A DNA stretch of 64,000 bases from assembly GCA_046263755.1 (NCBI GenBank), contig JBJYZC010000013.1, positions 1 to 64,000 of the forward strand, read 5' to 3'. Made by a program: the position numbers and the translations under genes. Under the pieces are notes generated by a model. It saw only the letters and a list, made by a program, of their open reading frames with translations, made no database searches and was not told the origin of the DNA. Shown here one piece after another: positions 9,237 through 18,330 of the stretch; the stretch's first letter is position 1; each line of letters starts with the position of its first letter. The stretch is from Lachnocurva sp029100405. Its GTDB lineage: Bacteria; Bacillota; Clostridia; Lachnospirales; Lachnospiraceae.

Positions 9237-9359
9237 GAATCGGGATTAGTGATCAAGCTCAAGTTTTCGCTTAGGTTTTTCCTTACGAGATTTTAGATTC
9301 CGTCCCGTTTGCAAAGTCTAGTCGTTGAGCGTTTACACATCGGGCTTTGCTTCATATAT

Positions 9360-9433
9360 GTGTTCGTAGCTCAGCTGGATAGAGCACCGGCCTTCTAAGC
9401 CGGTTGTCCGGGGTTCGAATCCCCGCGAGCACA
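9360..9433 (+). tRNA. tRNA-Arg (anticodon TCT)
   Basis: Acceptor arms GTGTTCG/CGAGCAC (one G-T pair), anticodon loop CTTCTAA and T arm GGGGTTCGAATCCCC. Confidence 0.97.
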
Positions 9434-9459
9434 TTGATCGCTTCTGGCGATTACATTAT

Positions 9460-9534
9460 GGTGGGTATAGCGCAGTTGGCTAGCGCGTCAGATTGTGGCT
9501 CTGAAGGCCGTGGGTTCGAGTCCCATTACCCACC
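9460..9534 (+). tRNA. tRNA-His (anticodon GTG)
   Basis: Acceptor GTGGGTA/TACCCAC plus the extra G at 9460 opposite C 9534, the G-1:C73 pair typical of tRNA-His. The anticodon loop is TTGTGGC. Confidence 0.97.
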
Positions 9535-9552
9535 CTGTTGCTATAGCAACAA

Positions 9553-9624
9553 TGGGCTATAGCCAAGCGGTAAGGCACAGCACTTTGACTGCTGCATTCG
9601 TGGGTTCGAATCCCGCTAGCCCAG
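9553..9624 (+). tRNA. tRNA-Gln (anticodon TTG)
   Basis: Acceptor arms TGGGCTA/TAGCCCA, anticodon loop CTTTGAC and T arm GGGTTCGAATCCC. Confidence 0.97.
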
Positions 9625-9667
9625 TCAATCAAATAACCGACTGTGGTTGGCCGCTGGCAGAATATGA

Positions 9668-9740
9668 GTGGCATTAGCTCAGTTGGTAGAGCACCTGACT
9701 TTTAATCAGGTTGTCGGGGGTTCAAATCCCCCATGCCACA
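9668..9740 (+). tRNA. tRNA-Lys (anticodon TTT)
   Basis: Acceptor arms GTGGCAT/ATGCCAC, anticodon loop CTTTTAA and T arm GGGGGTTCAAATCCCCC. Last gene of the array, 11 bases before the terminator. Confidence 0.97.
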
Positions 9741-9751
9741 CTTAAGATGGA

Positions 9752-9786
9752 ACGTGTGAAACTTTTGGTTTCACACGTTTTTTTAT
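9752..9786 (+). terminator. Rho-independent terminator of the tRNA operon
   Basis: ACGTGTGAAAC, loop TTTTG, GTTTCACACGT, then a T tract: a strong intrinsic terminator 12 bases after tRNA-Lys. Confidence 0.93.
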
Positions 9787-9831
9787 TTTCTTTCCAAAAT
9801 CCGATAGTTTCGGGCCTGAGTCTGGAGAGAG

Positions 9832-11214
9832 TTATCGTAATAGAAGCTGCTTTTCCTTTATCACCCTCTGCCGCTTCATGACACTGTAATAAACCAGGAT
9901 CACATAGACCCCGGCGGTCAGCCAGGCGGTCTGATGGGTCAGACAGATGGCAGTGAAACCGAGCCGTGGAACCATGGTCAGGGCGAAGACAGTCCGTGCA
10001 ATCATCTCAATCACACCGGATCCGACGGCACGCCCCGGGTAGCCCATCCCCTGGAGAGCCGGCCGGAAGACATTGACCGGCGTCACCATGAAAAACATGA
10101 ATCCGACATAGGTCAAAAAGCGGGAAGCGATCCTTAGAATCCGGCCACTGTTGGCCTGATTTGTTGAGAGAAAGAGGGATGCGGTCGAATGGCCCGTCAA
10201 TGCCATCAGGGACCCGAAGATCAGCCCGTAAAGGAGGCCGAGCAGGGCGGCAGACCGGACTCCGGATCGAATGCGGTCCGGCTTCCCGGCTCCGAAATTC
10301 TGACCGACATAGGTGGCCACGGACGAAGAGAGAGCGACATAGGGGCACATCACAAACTGTTCGACACGATCCCCGGCGGTATATCCGGCGATATAGAGAC
10401 TGCCCAGGGCATTGTTTGACGACTGCATCACCATACTGCCGATGCCTGTAATGGAGAATTGCAGTCCCATGGGAAGCCCCATGACAAGAAGCTTGGCGGC
10501 GACATCTCCGGACAGGATACGATTTTCTCTTCTCGGATGCAGGATCTGCATTTTTCTCCAAATATAGACCAGGCAGAGGAAACCACTGAGAAGCTGAGAT
10601 GTAATAGTCGCGATGGCAGCTCCGGCGCAGCCCCAGTCTAATACAGCAACACAAAAGAGGTCCAGGAAGATATTAATGATAGAAGAGGTCAGAAGGAATA
10701 GGAAAGGGATCCGGCTGTTTCCTACCGCTCGAAGAAGAGAAGCCTGCAGGTTATAAAAGAGGGTAAAAGGAAGCCCAAGGAAAATAATGCGGAGATATAG
10801 AGTCGCGTTTCCTGCTATCTCATCTGAGACGTTCAAGAGGTGAATGATCTGGCCGGTGAGGAGAGCCGTGGCACTTGTCAGGACCAGGGAAATCCCCAGG
10901 GTCAAAAGAATGGCATGATAGAGGAAGGTGCGCATTTTTCCATAGTCTCCCGCACCGAATTGTTGGGCAACCGGAATGGCAAAGCCGTCGCAGATGCCAC
11001 TGCAGAAGCCGAGAATCATGAACTGAACACTGGTGGAAGCACCGACAGCGGCGAGTGCATTGGCCCCGAGGATCCGGCCGACAATGATGGAGTCCGCCAT
11101 GTTATAGGTCTGCTGTACCAGCTGGCCGAGAAGAACCGGAAGCATAAAGCGAAGGAGGAGCCGAACCGGGCTTCCCTGGGTCATATTCTGTACTTGATTG
11201 GAAGACTCTGACAT
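9832..11214 (-). CDS. MATE-family multidrug/toxin exporter
   Basis: A 460-residue integral membrane protein with about 12 predicted helices. It begins NMTQGSPVRLLLRFMLPVLLG, the usual MATE N-terminus, and carries NMADSIIVGR in helix 1-2. MATE proteins export cationic drugs and metabolites by Na+ or H+ antiport. I chose ATG 11214 because AGAGGAAACACAC precedes it. An in-frame ATG at 11244 has no ribosome site. The last codons and stop lie in the sequence GCTTCTATTACGATAA (read on the minus strand), which also occurs downstream of galK. Substrate unknown. Confidence 0.92.
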   Translation of the reverse strand: MSESSNQVQNMTQGSPVRLLLRFMLPVLLGQLVQQTYNMADSIIVGRILGANALAAVGASTSVQFMILGFCSGICDGFAIPVAQQFGAGDYGKMRTFLYHAILLTLGISLVLTSATALLTGQIIHLLNVSDEIAGNATLYLRIIFLGLPFTLFYNLQASLLRAVGNSRIPFLFLLTSSIINIFLDLFCVAVLDWGCAGAAIATITSQLLSGFLCLVYIWRKMQILHPRRENRILSGDVAAKLLVMGLPMGLQFSITGIGSMVMQSSNNALGSLYIAGYTAGDRVEQFVMCPYVALSSSVATYVGQNFGAGKPDRIRSGVRSAALLGLLYGLIFGSLMALTGHSTASLFLSTNQANSGRILRIASRFLTYVGFMFFMVTPVNVFRPALQGMGYPGRAVGSGVIEMIARTVFALTMVPRLGFTAICLTHQTAWLTAGVYVILVYYSVMKRQRVIKEKQLLLR

Positions 11215-11308
11215 GTGTGTTTCCTCTGATATAACATAAGACATAAACTTTCGACTTATTATAACAGTTTAAGAGGAGGATTCCTCCGCCTTTTTTTCAT
11301 AAATACAA

Positions 11309-11343
11309 AAACCAGCCGGCGTCTCATGAAGACGCCGGCTGGT
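11309..11343 (-). terminator. Hairpin terminator downstream of the chemoreceptor gene
   Basis: A perfect 13-bp GC-rich stem, ACCAGCCGGCGTC/GACGCCGGCTGGT with a 7-base loop, is followed on the minus strand by TTTTGTATTT. It should end transcription coming from the chemoreceptor gene. Confidence 0.85.
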
Positions 11344-11420
11344 TCTATCTTATGATCAATTTCTATATGATGATTCTTGTCAACAGTCTGGAAACCACAC
11401 TTAATAAAATAATTGTTGGA

Positions 11421-11534
11421 TCATTTCTCCAACCGAAGCTTGGAAACCAACTGGTTCATCATTTCTTCAACTGAAGCTTGGCAACCAGCTGGTTTATCAT
11501 TTCTTCAACTGAAACTTGGCAACCAACTGGTTCA
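11421..11534. repeat. Three tandem 38-bp copies of the chemoreceptor gene 3' end
   Basis: Copies at 11421-11458, 11459-11496 and 11497-11534 match at most positions. The last lies inside the coding sequence, encoding the C-terminal NQLVAKFQLKK and the stop, and the other two lie just downstream of the stop. Because 38 is not a multiple of three, the extra copies cannot extend the protein in frame. Confidence 0.92.
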
Positions 11535-13824
11535 TCATTTCAGCCTGAGAGGAGAGCTCTTCACTTGCAGCTGCACTCTCCTGTGCTGTTGCAGAGTTGG
11601 TCTGTACGACAGAGGAAATCTGATCAATTCCCTGAGTGACTTCGGCAACCCCGGCATTCTGCTTCTTGGATGCCTCGGAAACCTGAGCAACCAGACTGTC
11701 GATTTCGTGGAAGCTGTTTTCTACCTTATGCAAGGCAGCAGCGGTTTCTTCTGTAATGGTAGCACCCTTTTCGACAGCGCGGATCGTATCTTCGATGAGA
11801 TGAGCCGTATCTCCGGCTGCATCCTGAGATTTCTTGGCCAGGTTTCCAACCTCGTCTGCGACAACGGCAAAGCCCTTGCCTGCCGAGCCGGCCCGTGCTG
11901 CCTCGATGGAAGCGTTGAGAGCCAGGATATTGGTCTGGAAAGCAATATCATCAATGGTCTTGATGATCTTATTGATCTCACCGGCCTTGGCCGTGATTTC
12001 CTGCATTGCCTCTGACATCTCCTGCATCTTTTGGTTGGAGAGAGCAACATCATCGGAAGAGGATCGGCTGATGGAAGCTGCTTCCATACTTCGGTTGGCG
12101 GTCTCCTGGATCTGAGTGGAGATGTCATTCATATTCGTAGACAGATCTTCCAGAGAAGCAGCCTGTTCGGTAGATCCTTGAGCAAGAGCCTGGGCACCGG
12201 ATGCTACCTGAGAGCTTCCGCTGGAAACCTGATCGGCAGCAGTCCGAATGTCGCCCATGGTGTCAGACAGCTTGTCTGTGATCTCTACAAGGGAATCATA
12301 GAGGGGCTGGTAACCACCGACATAGTAATGACGCTTTACATCGAGGTCTACATTGAAATTGCCACGTGCCATCTCATCCAAAACACGGGACAGGTCGTTT
12401 ATAATATGGCGGAGACGGGACATCAGGTGGGAAATGCCGGTTACAAGATTTCCGATCTCATCCTTGCCCTGATAGTTCAATTGGATATCAAAATCACCAT
12501 CGATAACCTTATCTGCAGCCTGGCTGACTTCCTTCAGAGGCGCGAGAGCTTTTCGAAGCAGACTGACGATCAAAACGATCAGGAGGAGTCCGATGATAAT
12601 GCCACAGATGACAACCAGATTCGTCAGCATAAAGGTGGCATGATTATATTCTTTCATCGGGACGGCTGTCTGAATCCACCAGGTTTTCTGTCCGGCATCG
12701 ACCGGGGTATAGAAACGCATGACCTGACCAGAGGAAGAACTTGTCTGAATATTGAATTCTTTACCCTTGGTCCACTGCTTGGAAATCTTATCGAAGGTGG
12801 TGGAGTCTACGGTCTTACTGAAATCCTGGCCAATGACTTTCGTATGTGTGCTGAAGAGAATATTTTGGTGCTCGTTAATCAGATTGACATAAGCGTTAGG
12901 ATACTCCGGCATACGTACTGCGATGGTCTGGAAGACATCGGCTTTCAGATCTACTTCGACGACACCCATAAATCCGGCATCTGTTATGATGGGATAGTAG
13001 GCGCTGATCATATTGACGCCATCTTCCTTGTAGGCGTTGGTAAAACCGGCTTTGGCTTCACTTCCAAGGACCTTGGCCGGCTTATAGTAATCTTCTTCGG
13101 AGTAGGAACTGTAAGCCAAATTTTCAATGCTGTTTTCCTTCAGATCTTCCTTGTTCAGATAGGGCGCATAGACCTGGGCGGAAGTAGAAAAGGCACCCGG
13201 CTCGAAGAAGACACCTGCACCGACAACATCCGGGTTATCGGATACGACCTGGAAAAGGGTATTGATGATGACGCCTTCGGCATCAAAACGACTTGCCGGA
13301 ATCGGAGCGCCGGTCAGGCGGCTGATATAGTTTGCACTGACAGCCTGAGGCTGGCCCTGAATCTCACCCTGGGTTGCCCAGGAAGCAGTAATAGCTGAGT
13401 CCATGCTGTCAGGCTCAGCATACATTTTTTTCAGAGCCTGCTGAATTGTGTTATTGACACTATCGGTTGTCTGTAAGGTCGTCTTGACCTGATTGCGGTT
13501 TTTCTCGCTGATGTTAAAGAAGAGCTTGTTTGTCGACTGACGAACCGAACGCGCAACGACAATAGAAACTACGGTATTCATTGCAAAGAAGGAAAGTGCA
13601 ATGACAATCGCACAGATCAGGGCAAGACGAGCGGCCAGGCTGTGAAAACCGGAGGACTTGCTTTTCCTCCCTTTGCTTTTTTTAGAGGCTGCAAGAGATG
13701 CCTTCTCTGATGCTTTCTTTTGTTCTTCTATCGATATTTGTCCGGATTTACTTTGTTCAGACCTGGAGGACTCCGTCTGGGTGGACGGATCTGCCTTCAA
13801 GCGCCTTTTCTTGAATGCTTTCAT
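11497..13824 (-). CDS. Methyl-accepting chemotaxis protein (dCache-type sensor)
   Basis: A 775-residue chemoreceptor. A charged, serine/lysine-rich N-terminal cytoplasmic tail of ~55 residues is followed by a first membrane helix, an extracellular double-Cache sensor of ~300 residues, a second helix (VVICGIIIGLLLIVLIVSLL), a HAMP domain and the coiled-coil signalling domain with the hairpin tip AFQTNILALNASIEAARAG. It would pass ligand information to CheA. ATG 13824 is preceded by GGTGAGGAGA. An upstream GTG at 13839 overlaps that ribosome site and is rejected. No che genes are nearby. Its 3' end is part of a 38-bp tandem array. Ligand unknown. Confidence 0.95.
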   Translation of the reverse strand: MKAFKKRRLKADPSTQTESSRSEQSKSGQISIEEQKKASEKASLAASKKSKGRKSKSSGFHSLAARLALICAIVIALSFFAMNTVVSIVVARSVRQSTNKLFFNISEKNRNQVKTTLQTTDSVNNTIQQALKKMYAEPDSMDSAITASWATQGEIQGQPQAVSANYISRLTGAPIPASRFDAEGVIINTLFQVVSDNPDVVGAGVFFEPGAFSTSAQVYAPYLNKEDLKENSIENLAYSSYSEEDYYKPAKVLGSEAKAGFTNAYKEDGVNMISAYYPIITDAGFMGVVEVDLKADVFQTIAVRMPEYPNAYVNLINEHQNILFSTHTKVIGQDFSKTVDSTTFDKISKQWTKGKEFNIQTSSSSGQVMRFYTPVDAGQKTWWIQTAVPMKEYNHATFMLTNLVVICGIIIGLLLIVLIVSLLRKALAPLKEVSQAADKVIDGDFDIQLNYQGKDEIGNLVTGISHLMSRLRHIINDLSRVLDEMARGNFNVDLDVKRHYYVGGYQPLYDSLVEITDKLSDTMGDIRTAADQVSSGSSQVASGAQALAQGSTEQAASLEDLSTNMNDISTQIQETANRSMEAASISRSSSDDVALSNQKMQEMSEAMQEITAKAGEINKIIKTIDDIAFQTNILALNASIEAARAGSAGKGFAVVADEVGNLAKKSQDAAGDTAHLIEDTIRAVEKGATITEETAAALHKVENSFHEIDSLVAQVSEASKKQNAGVAEVTQGIDQISSVVQTNSATAQESAAASEELSSQAEMMNQLVAKFQLKK

Positions 13825-13947
13825 AATAAATCTCCTCACCTTAACAATGATTACAGAGAAATATCGTCAGAAAAGGGTGAGGAGATAATGAAAAAAATGT
13901 TAATTTTTCTAAGAATTTTCTATGTTTCTTGTGGATATTGGTGGAGA

Positions 13948-15027
13948 TCACTCGTCACCGAAGGTGACACCCATTAACTTGGCATCTTTGATCACTTCGC
14001 CCTCCGGATCGACATATTTCAGCTTTCCTGCGCTTTCTGCGAGAGGAATAGAAGTGATTTCTCCGGCCTGACTTACAACGAGACGGCCGAACTTCTTATT
14101 CATGATGAGCTTTGCACCTTCAATGCCGAAGCGGGTGGCATACATTCTGTCATAGGCAACCGGGGATCCGCCTCTCTGGGCATGTCCGATGACTGCAGTG
14201 CGAACCTCGATATCAGGAAGTATTTCTGAGAGCTGGTTTGCTATTTCTACGACAACGCTGGCACCGTTTCGGGCCGCCACCTTGGCCTTGTATTCTTTCT
14301 TGGACAGTTTGGCGTCTTCCTTGGAGATGGCACCTTCCGCGCAGGCAATCACAGTAAAATTCTTGCCGATTTTCTGCCGCCTTTTGACCCTCTTGGCAAC
14401 CACGTTGATGTCATATGGTATCTCGGGCAGGAGAATAATCTCCTCGCCGGCGGCCAGACCTGCTGCAAGTGTGATATGACCAACCCTGTGCCCCATGATC
14501 TCTACCACGAAGACACGGGTATGGGATTCTGCTGTTGTATGGATCTCGTCCAGATTCCGCACGGCAACATCAATGGCAGACTGGAAACCGAACGTATAAT
14601 CGGTGCCGTAAATATCATTGTCTATGGTTTTCGGCAGTCCGATGACATTCAAGCCCTCTTCGGACAGCATATTGGCGGACTTCAGAGAACCATTTCCACC
14701 CAGAACGCAAAGCGCATCCAGCTTCAGCTCCTGATAGGTCTTTTTCATGGCAGAGACCTTGTCAAAACCATCCTCAATGACCCGCATTTTCTTAAAAGGG
14801 CAGCGGGAAGTGCCGAGAATGGTGCCGCCCTGGCTTACGATGCCGGAGAAATCGCGCGGCGTCATCTTGATGTAATCCTTATACATGAGTCCGCGATAGC
14901 CGTAACGGAAACCGATGATTTCCAGATCCGGAATATTATTGTAGAGAGTCTTGGCCAGTCCCCGCATGGTTGCGTTCAAAGCCTGGCAGTCCCCGCCGCT
15001 TGTCAGAATACCTACCCGATATGCCAT
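13948..15027 (-). CDS. pfkA: 6-phosphofructokinase, group III type
   Basis: A 359-residue phosphofructokinase, the committing step of glycolysis (fructose 6-phosphate to 1,6-bisphosphate). It has GILTSGGDCQALNA at the N-terminus, GGNGSLKSA at the phosphoryl-donor site, PKTIDNDI with the catalytic Asp, and MGHRVGHIT. The donor site combines Gly at the E. coli 104 position (ATP-like) with Lys at position 124 (PPi-like), the mixed signature of group III enzymes. ATP is the likelier donor, but PPi or polyphosphate is not excluded by sequence. It follows ppk1 by 39 bases in the same direction and is probably cotranscribed. Confidence 0.93.
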   Translation of the reverse strand: MAYRVGILTSGGDCQALNATMRGLAKTLYNNIPDLEIIGFRYGYRGLMYKDYIKMTPRDFSGIVSQGGTILGTSRCPFKKMRVIEDGFDKVSAMKKTYQELKLDALCVLGGNGSLKSANMLSEEGLNVIGLPKTIDNDIYGTDYTFGFQSAIDVAVRNLDEIHTTAESHTRVFVVEIMGHRVGHITLAAGLAAGEEIILLPEIPYDINVVAKRVKRRQKIGKNFTVIACAEGAISKEDAKLSKKEYKAKVAARNGASVVVEIANQLSEILPDIEVRTAVIGHAQRGGSPVAYDRMYATRFGIEGAKLIMNKKFGRLVVSQAGEITSIPLAESAGKLKYVDPEGEVIKDAKLMGVTFGDE

Positions 15028-15066
15028 AAGATGCTCCTTTCTCGGAATGAATATTTTCCCGAAATC

Positions 15067-17133
15067 TTATTTGCCTTTTTCATCAGACCTATTGTTCAGC
15101 GTGAATCCTGAGAAGAAGTATTCCTGAGAATTCAGCTTTTCCTTCTTGTTCCGGACCTTCCGGTACTTGCCATCAGATCCAAGCTCACAGGCCTTGACAT
15201 TATCCTGCAGCATAATTCGGAACATGGACAGGATCTTATTCCGACAGCTTTCATCGTAGATCGGTGCGGCAATTTCAACTCTTCGCTCTAAGTTTCTCGT
15301 CATGAGATCCGCCGATGAAATATAGACCGCGGGATTCTCTGCACCGAAGATATAGATCCTGGAGTGCTCGAGGTAGCGGCCGACAATCGAAATAATATGG
15401 ATATTATCCGTATAACCCTGTATGCCGGGCGTGATACATGAGATGCCACGAACGATCATATCGATTTTGACGCCGGCCTGGCTGGCCTCGACCAGCTTTT
15501 CAATGACGGGCTTACTGGTGACAGAATTACATTTGAAACCAATATAAGCAGGCTTCTTCTGCTTTGCCTTCTCGATTTCCTGATCAATATAGGAAAGGAT
15601 ACGGTCCTGCATGGCATGCGGGGCAACCATTAATTCATTGATATGACGGATGGTCTGCTCCTGAGCCAGATGATTAAAAACGGTATTGGCATCCTCACCG
15701 ATGGATCTTTTGCTGGTCATGAGGCAAAGGTCGGTATAGAGCTGGGCCGTTTTCTCGTTGTAATTTCCGGTACCGATCTGAGTGATATACTGCACCCTGT
15801 CGGTTTTATCCAGATAAGTAATCAGGCAGAGCTTACTATGTACCTTATAGCCGTTCAGGCCATAGATGACATGAGCACCGGCCTTCTCCAGAGCTTTGGA
15901 CTGTTCAATGTTGTTTTCTTCATCGAAACGGGCACGGAGCTCGACAAGAACCACCACATCCTTGCCGTTCTCAACCGCACGAATCAGAGACTTGATTACC
16001 CGGGAATTCTTGGCAACCCGGTAGAGGGTCATCTTGATACTGGCAACGTTGGGATCTGTTGCGGCTTCATCCAGAAGACGGAGAAAAGGCGACATGGATT
16101 CGAAGGGATAAGCAAGGAGGATATCATGCTTCAAAATCTGCCGGATCATAGGAGTCCGGTTTTCTACCATCGTGGAATTCTGCGGAAGCAGAGGGTGGTA
16201 GAAAAGCTCCGGATGGCTTCCTCTTAACAGGTCACGGATCTCTCCGAAGAAAGAGAAGTCCAGGGGACTTTCGGACAGGAAGAGCTGTTTGTCTTTCAGA
16301 TCCAGGAAATTCGCCATCATGGAGAGCTCCTGTTTTTCTAAACCCGGCGTATATTCCAGTCGTAAGGGGTGGAGCTTCCTCCGCTTCCGAATCAGATTCT
16401 CCATCATGGACCGATAATCGTCGCTGTCCTCCATTTCGTCCTCATCGATATCGGCGGATCGTGTGACACAGATAACGCTTGCGGCCTCTACCTTCTGATT
16501 TCGGAAAATCTGAGGCAGGTAATGCGTCAATACGTCTTCCAAGAGAATCAGAGAACCGTCTGACAGATGGATGAGCCGCATTTCTTCCGCATGGACGATT
16601 GAAACGATGCCGAGCTTCCGCTTGCCTTTTTTCGTGGTCAACTGGGCTGCCAGATAGAGGTCGTCATTATTTAAGAAAGGAAATGGCTGACGGCGGGAAA
16701 TGATCTGTGGAGACAAGAGGGGCAGTATCTGGCTCTCAAAATAAGAATCCAGAAAGGCTAAGTCTTCTTTCCGCTCGATTTCATCGAAGGAAAGAAGACG
16801 GACACCATATTTCCTCAGCGCTTTGACTGCTTCTTTATAATAACGGTCCTTCTTCCTGTTCAGAATGCGGATGCGCCCCAGAATGGCATGAATCTGCTCT
16901 TCAGCCGTCATATAGGTCTTGTTTTCCCGTTCGGTCGGATAATAAAGCATCTCGTCATAAAGAGAGCCGACTCTTACACGGAAAAATTCATCCAGATTGG
17001 TTTGATAGATCGAGATAAAAGACAGCTTCTCAGCCAGGGGGACATTCTTGTCCTTAGCCTGCATGAGAACGCGGTCATTGAATTTTAACCAGGACAGTTC
17101 ACGGTTTTCTCTGTAAATTGCTTGATCTTTCAT
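15067..17133 (-). CDS. ppk1: Polyphosphate kinase 1
   Basis: A 688-residue PPK1 that reversibly builds inorganic polyphosphate from ATP. The N domain begins ENRELSWLKFNDRVL. The two PLD-like catalytic domains include SIKMTLYRVAKNSRVI, the autophosphorylated His in KVHSKLCLITY, IGTGNYNEKTA and SADLMTRNLERRVEIA near the C-terminus. ATG 17133 has AGGAGAAAG upstream. A further in-frame start at 17199 lacks a site and would add a non-conserved tail. It is divergent from the histidine phosphatase gene and leads into pfkA. Confidence 0.96.
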   Translation of the reverse strand: MKDQAIYRENRELSWLKFNDRVLMQAKDKNVPLAEKLSFISIYQTNLDEFFRVRVGSLYDEMLYYPTERENKTYMTAEEQIHAILGRIRILNRKKDRYYKEAVKALRKYGVRLLSFDEIERKEDLAFLDSYFESQILPLLSPQIISRRQPFPFLNNDDLYLAAQLTTKKGKRKLGIVSIVHAEEMRLIHLSDGSLILLEDVLTHYLPQIFRNQKVEAASVICVTRSADIDEDEMEDSDDYRSMMENLIRKRRKLHPLRLEYTPGLEKQELSMMANFLDLKDKQLFLSESPLDFSFFGEIRDLLRGSHPELFYHPLLPQNSTMVENRTPMIRQILKHDILLAYPFESMSPFLRLLDEAATDPNVASIKMTLYRVAKNSRVIKSLIRAVENGKDVVVLVELRARFDEENNIEQSKALEKAGAHVIYGLNGYKVHSKLCLITYLDKTDRVQYITQIGTGNYNEKTAQLYTDLCLMTSKRSIGEDANTVFNHLAQEQTIRHINELMVAPHAMQDRILSYIDQEIEKAKQKKPAYIGFKCNSVTSKPVIEKLVEASQAGVKIDMIVRGISCITPGIQGYTDNIHIISIVGRYLEHSRIYIFGAENPAVYISSADLMTRNLERRVEIAAPIYDESCRNKILSMFRIMLQDNVKACELGSDGKYRKVRNKKEKLNSQEYFFSGFTLNNRSDEKGK

Positions 17134-17330
17134 AATCTTTCTCCTGCATACTCCCGGAATTGTATTTGATGCTGACAGACTGAACGGATTGCTAGCCATG
17201 CAGCATCGTGTTTATAATATATTATGACACATACCAGATACAAGAGGTATGAAAATTCAGTAGATTTTACAGATTCTTTACAAATGGTTGACAGTTCATC
17301 CTGCAGTCATACAGAAAGGAAAGAAACAAT

Positions 17331-18146
17331 ATGCGAATCATTTTCATCAGACATGGCACGCCGGATTATACAACAGACTCCCTGACTCCGGTTGGAAAGC
17401 GCGAGGCGGATGCTTTGGCTCTTCGGACTGCACGATGGACAAATATAGACCAAATCTTTATATCTCCTCTCGGCCGGGCACAGGAGACTGCGCAGCCGAC
17501 CCTTCAGATCCTGAAAAGAGAGGCAAGCACGAAAGACTGGCTGCGAGAATTCCCGCCTCAGATCGAAGATCCATCGACCGGAGAGACCCATGCAGCCTGG
17601 GATCTCATGGCAGAGGATTTTACCGCGGATCCGGGGTATTTGGATCCGGACCGCTGGTTTTCTTATGGGATCTACAAGGATCGGCCGGATGTGGAGAAAG
17701 AGGCCGAAAAAGTTTGCAATGGCCTGGATCAAATCCTTGAAAGTTATGGATATCGCTGGCATAAGACTCCTGATTCCAAGTTCGGTCGTTATTTTGACTT
17801 CACGGATCCGACCGGCCATGTGAATCCGGCAGAGGCCGGGGATATCATGCTCCATGGCACGAAAAATTACGAGATCCGGGATCGTGATGATGAGAAGACC
17901 GTTCTCTTCTTCTGTCATTTCGGGGTCACTTGTGTCATGCTGGGACATCTTCTGAATATCTCTCCCGTGATCCTCTGGCATGCGACTTGTATTCCGCCGA
18001 CAGGGATCACGGTTCTGAATGCAGAGAAACGCCTTCACAATACGGCAAGTTTTCGTATGCAGTGTTTAGGAGACGTTTCCCATCTTCATGCCATGAACCT
18101 TCCTGTCTCAGGATATGCAGCTTTCTCCCCGGTTTTCCAGGGGTGA
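17331..18146 (+). CDS. Histidine phosphatase (phosphoglycerate mutase) family protein
   Basis: A 271-residue protein of the histidine phosphatase superfamily: FIRHGTPDY at the N-terminus with the phospho-acceptor His, LGRAQETAQPTL, and CHFGVTCVML carrying the second catalytic His. Insertions make it longer than a typical ~200-residue member, and substrate cannot be inferred. AAGGAAAGAAACAAT precedes ATG 17331. It stands alone, divergent from ppk1 and followed by its own terminator. Confidence 0.88.
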   Translation: MRIIFIRHGTPDYTTDSLTPVGKREADALALRTARWTNIDQIFISPLGRAQETAQPTLQILKREASTKDWLREFPPQIEDPSTGETHAAWDLMAEDFTADPGYLDPDRWFSYGIYKDRPDVEKEAEKVCNGLDQILESYGYRWHKTPDSKFGRYFDFTDPTGHVNPAEAGDIMLHGTKNYEIRDRDDEKTVLFFCHFGVTCVMLGHLLNISPVILWHATCIPPTGITVLNAEKRLHNTASFRMQCLGDVSHLHAMNLPVSGYAAFSPVFQG

Positions 18147-18167
18147 GGTGGAGAAAATCATCAAAGG

Positions 18168-18201
18168 ATCCCCACCTGGTTCTGCCCCGTGGGGGATTTT
18201 T
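18168..18201 (+). terminator. Intrinsic terminator after the histidine phosphatase gene
   Basis: ATCCCCAC (18168-18175) pairs with GTGGGGGAT (18189-18197), followed by TTTTTG, 21 bases after the stop codon. Confidence 0.8.
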
Positions 18202-18330
18202 GATACCCGAATCATAAGAATCATTTCCTTTTATAAGAAAATTGTTTTTGCACATTTCCAATCCAATGGCTTTGCTATGATTACCAATAGAGGCAAAAAA
18301 GTTCTTTTCACCAGATCAAGGGAGGATCAT

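Noticed and set aside
9495..9677. Open frames across the tRNA array
   Set aside because: They overlap well-formed tRNA-His and tRNA-Gln genes and have no coding character.
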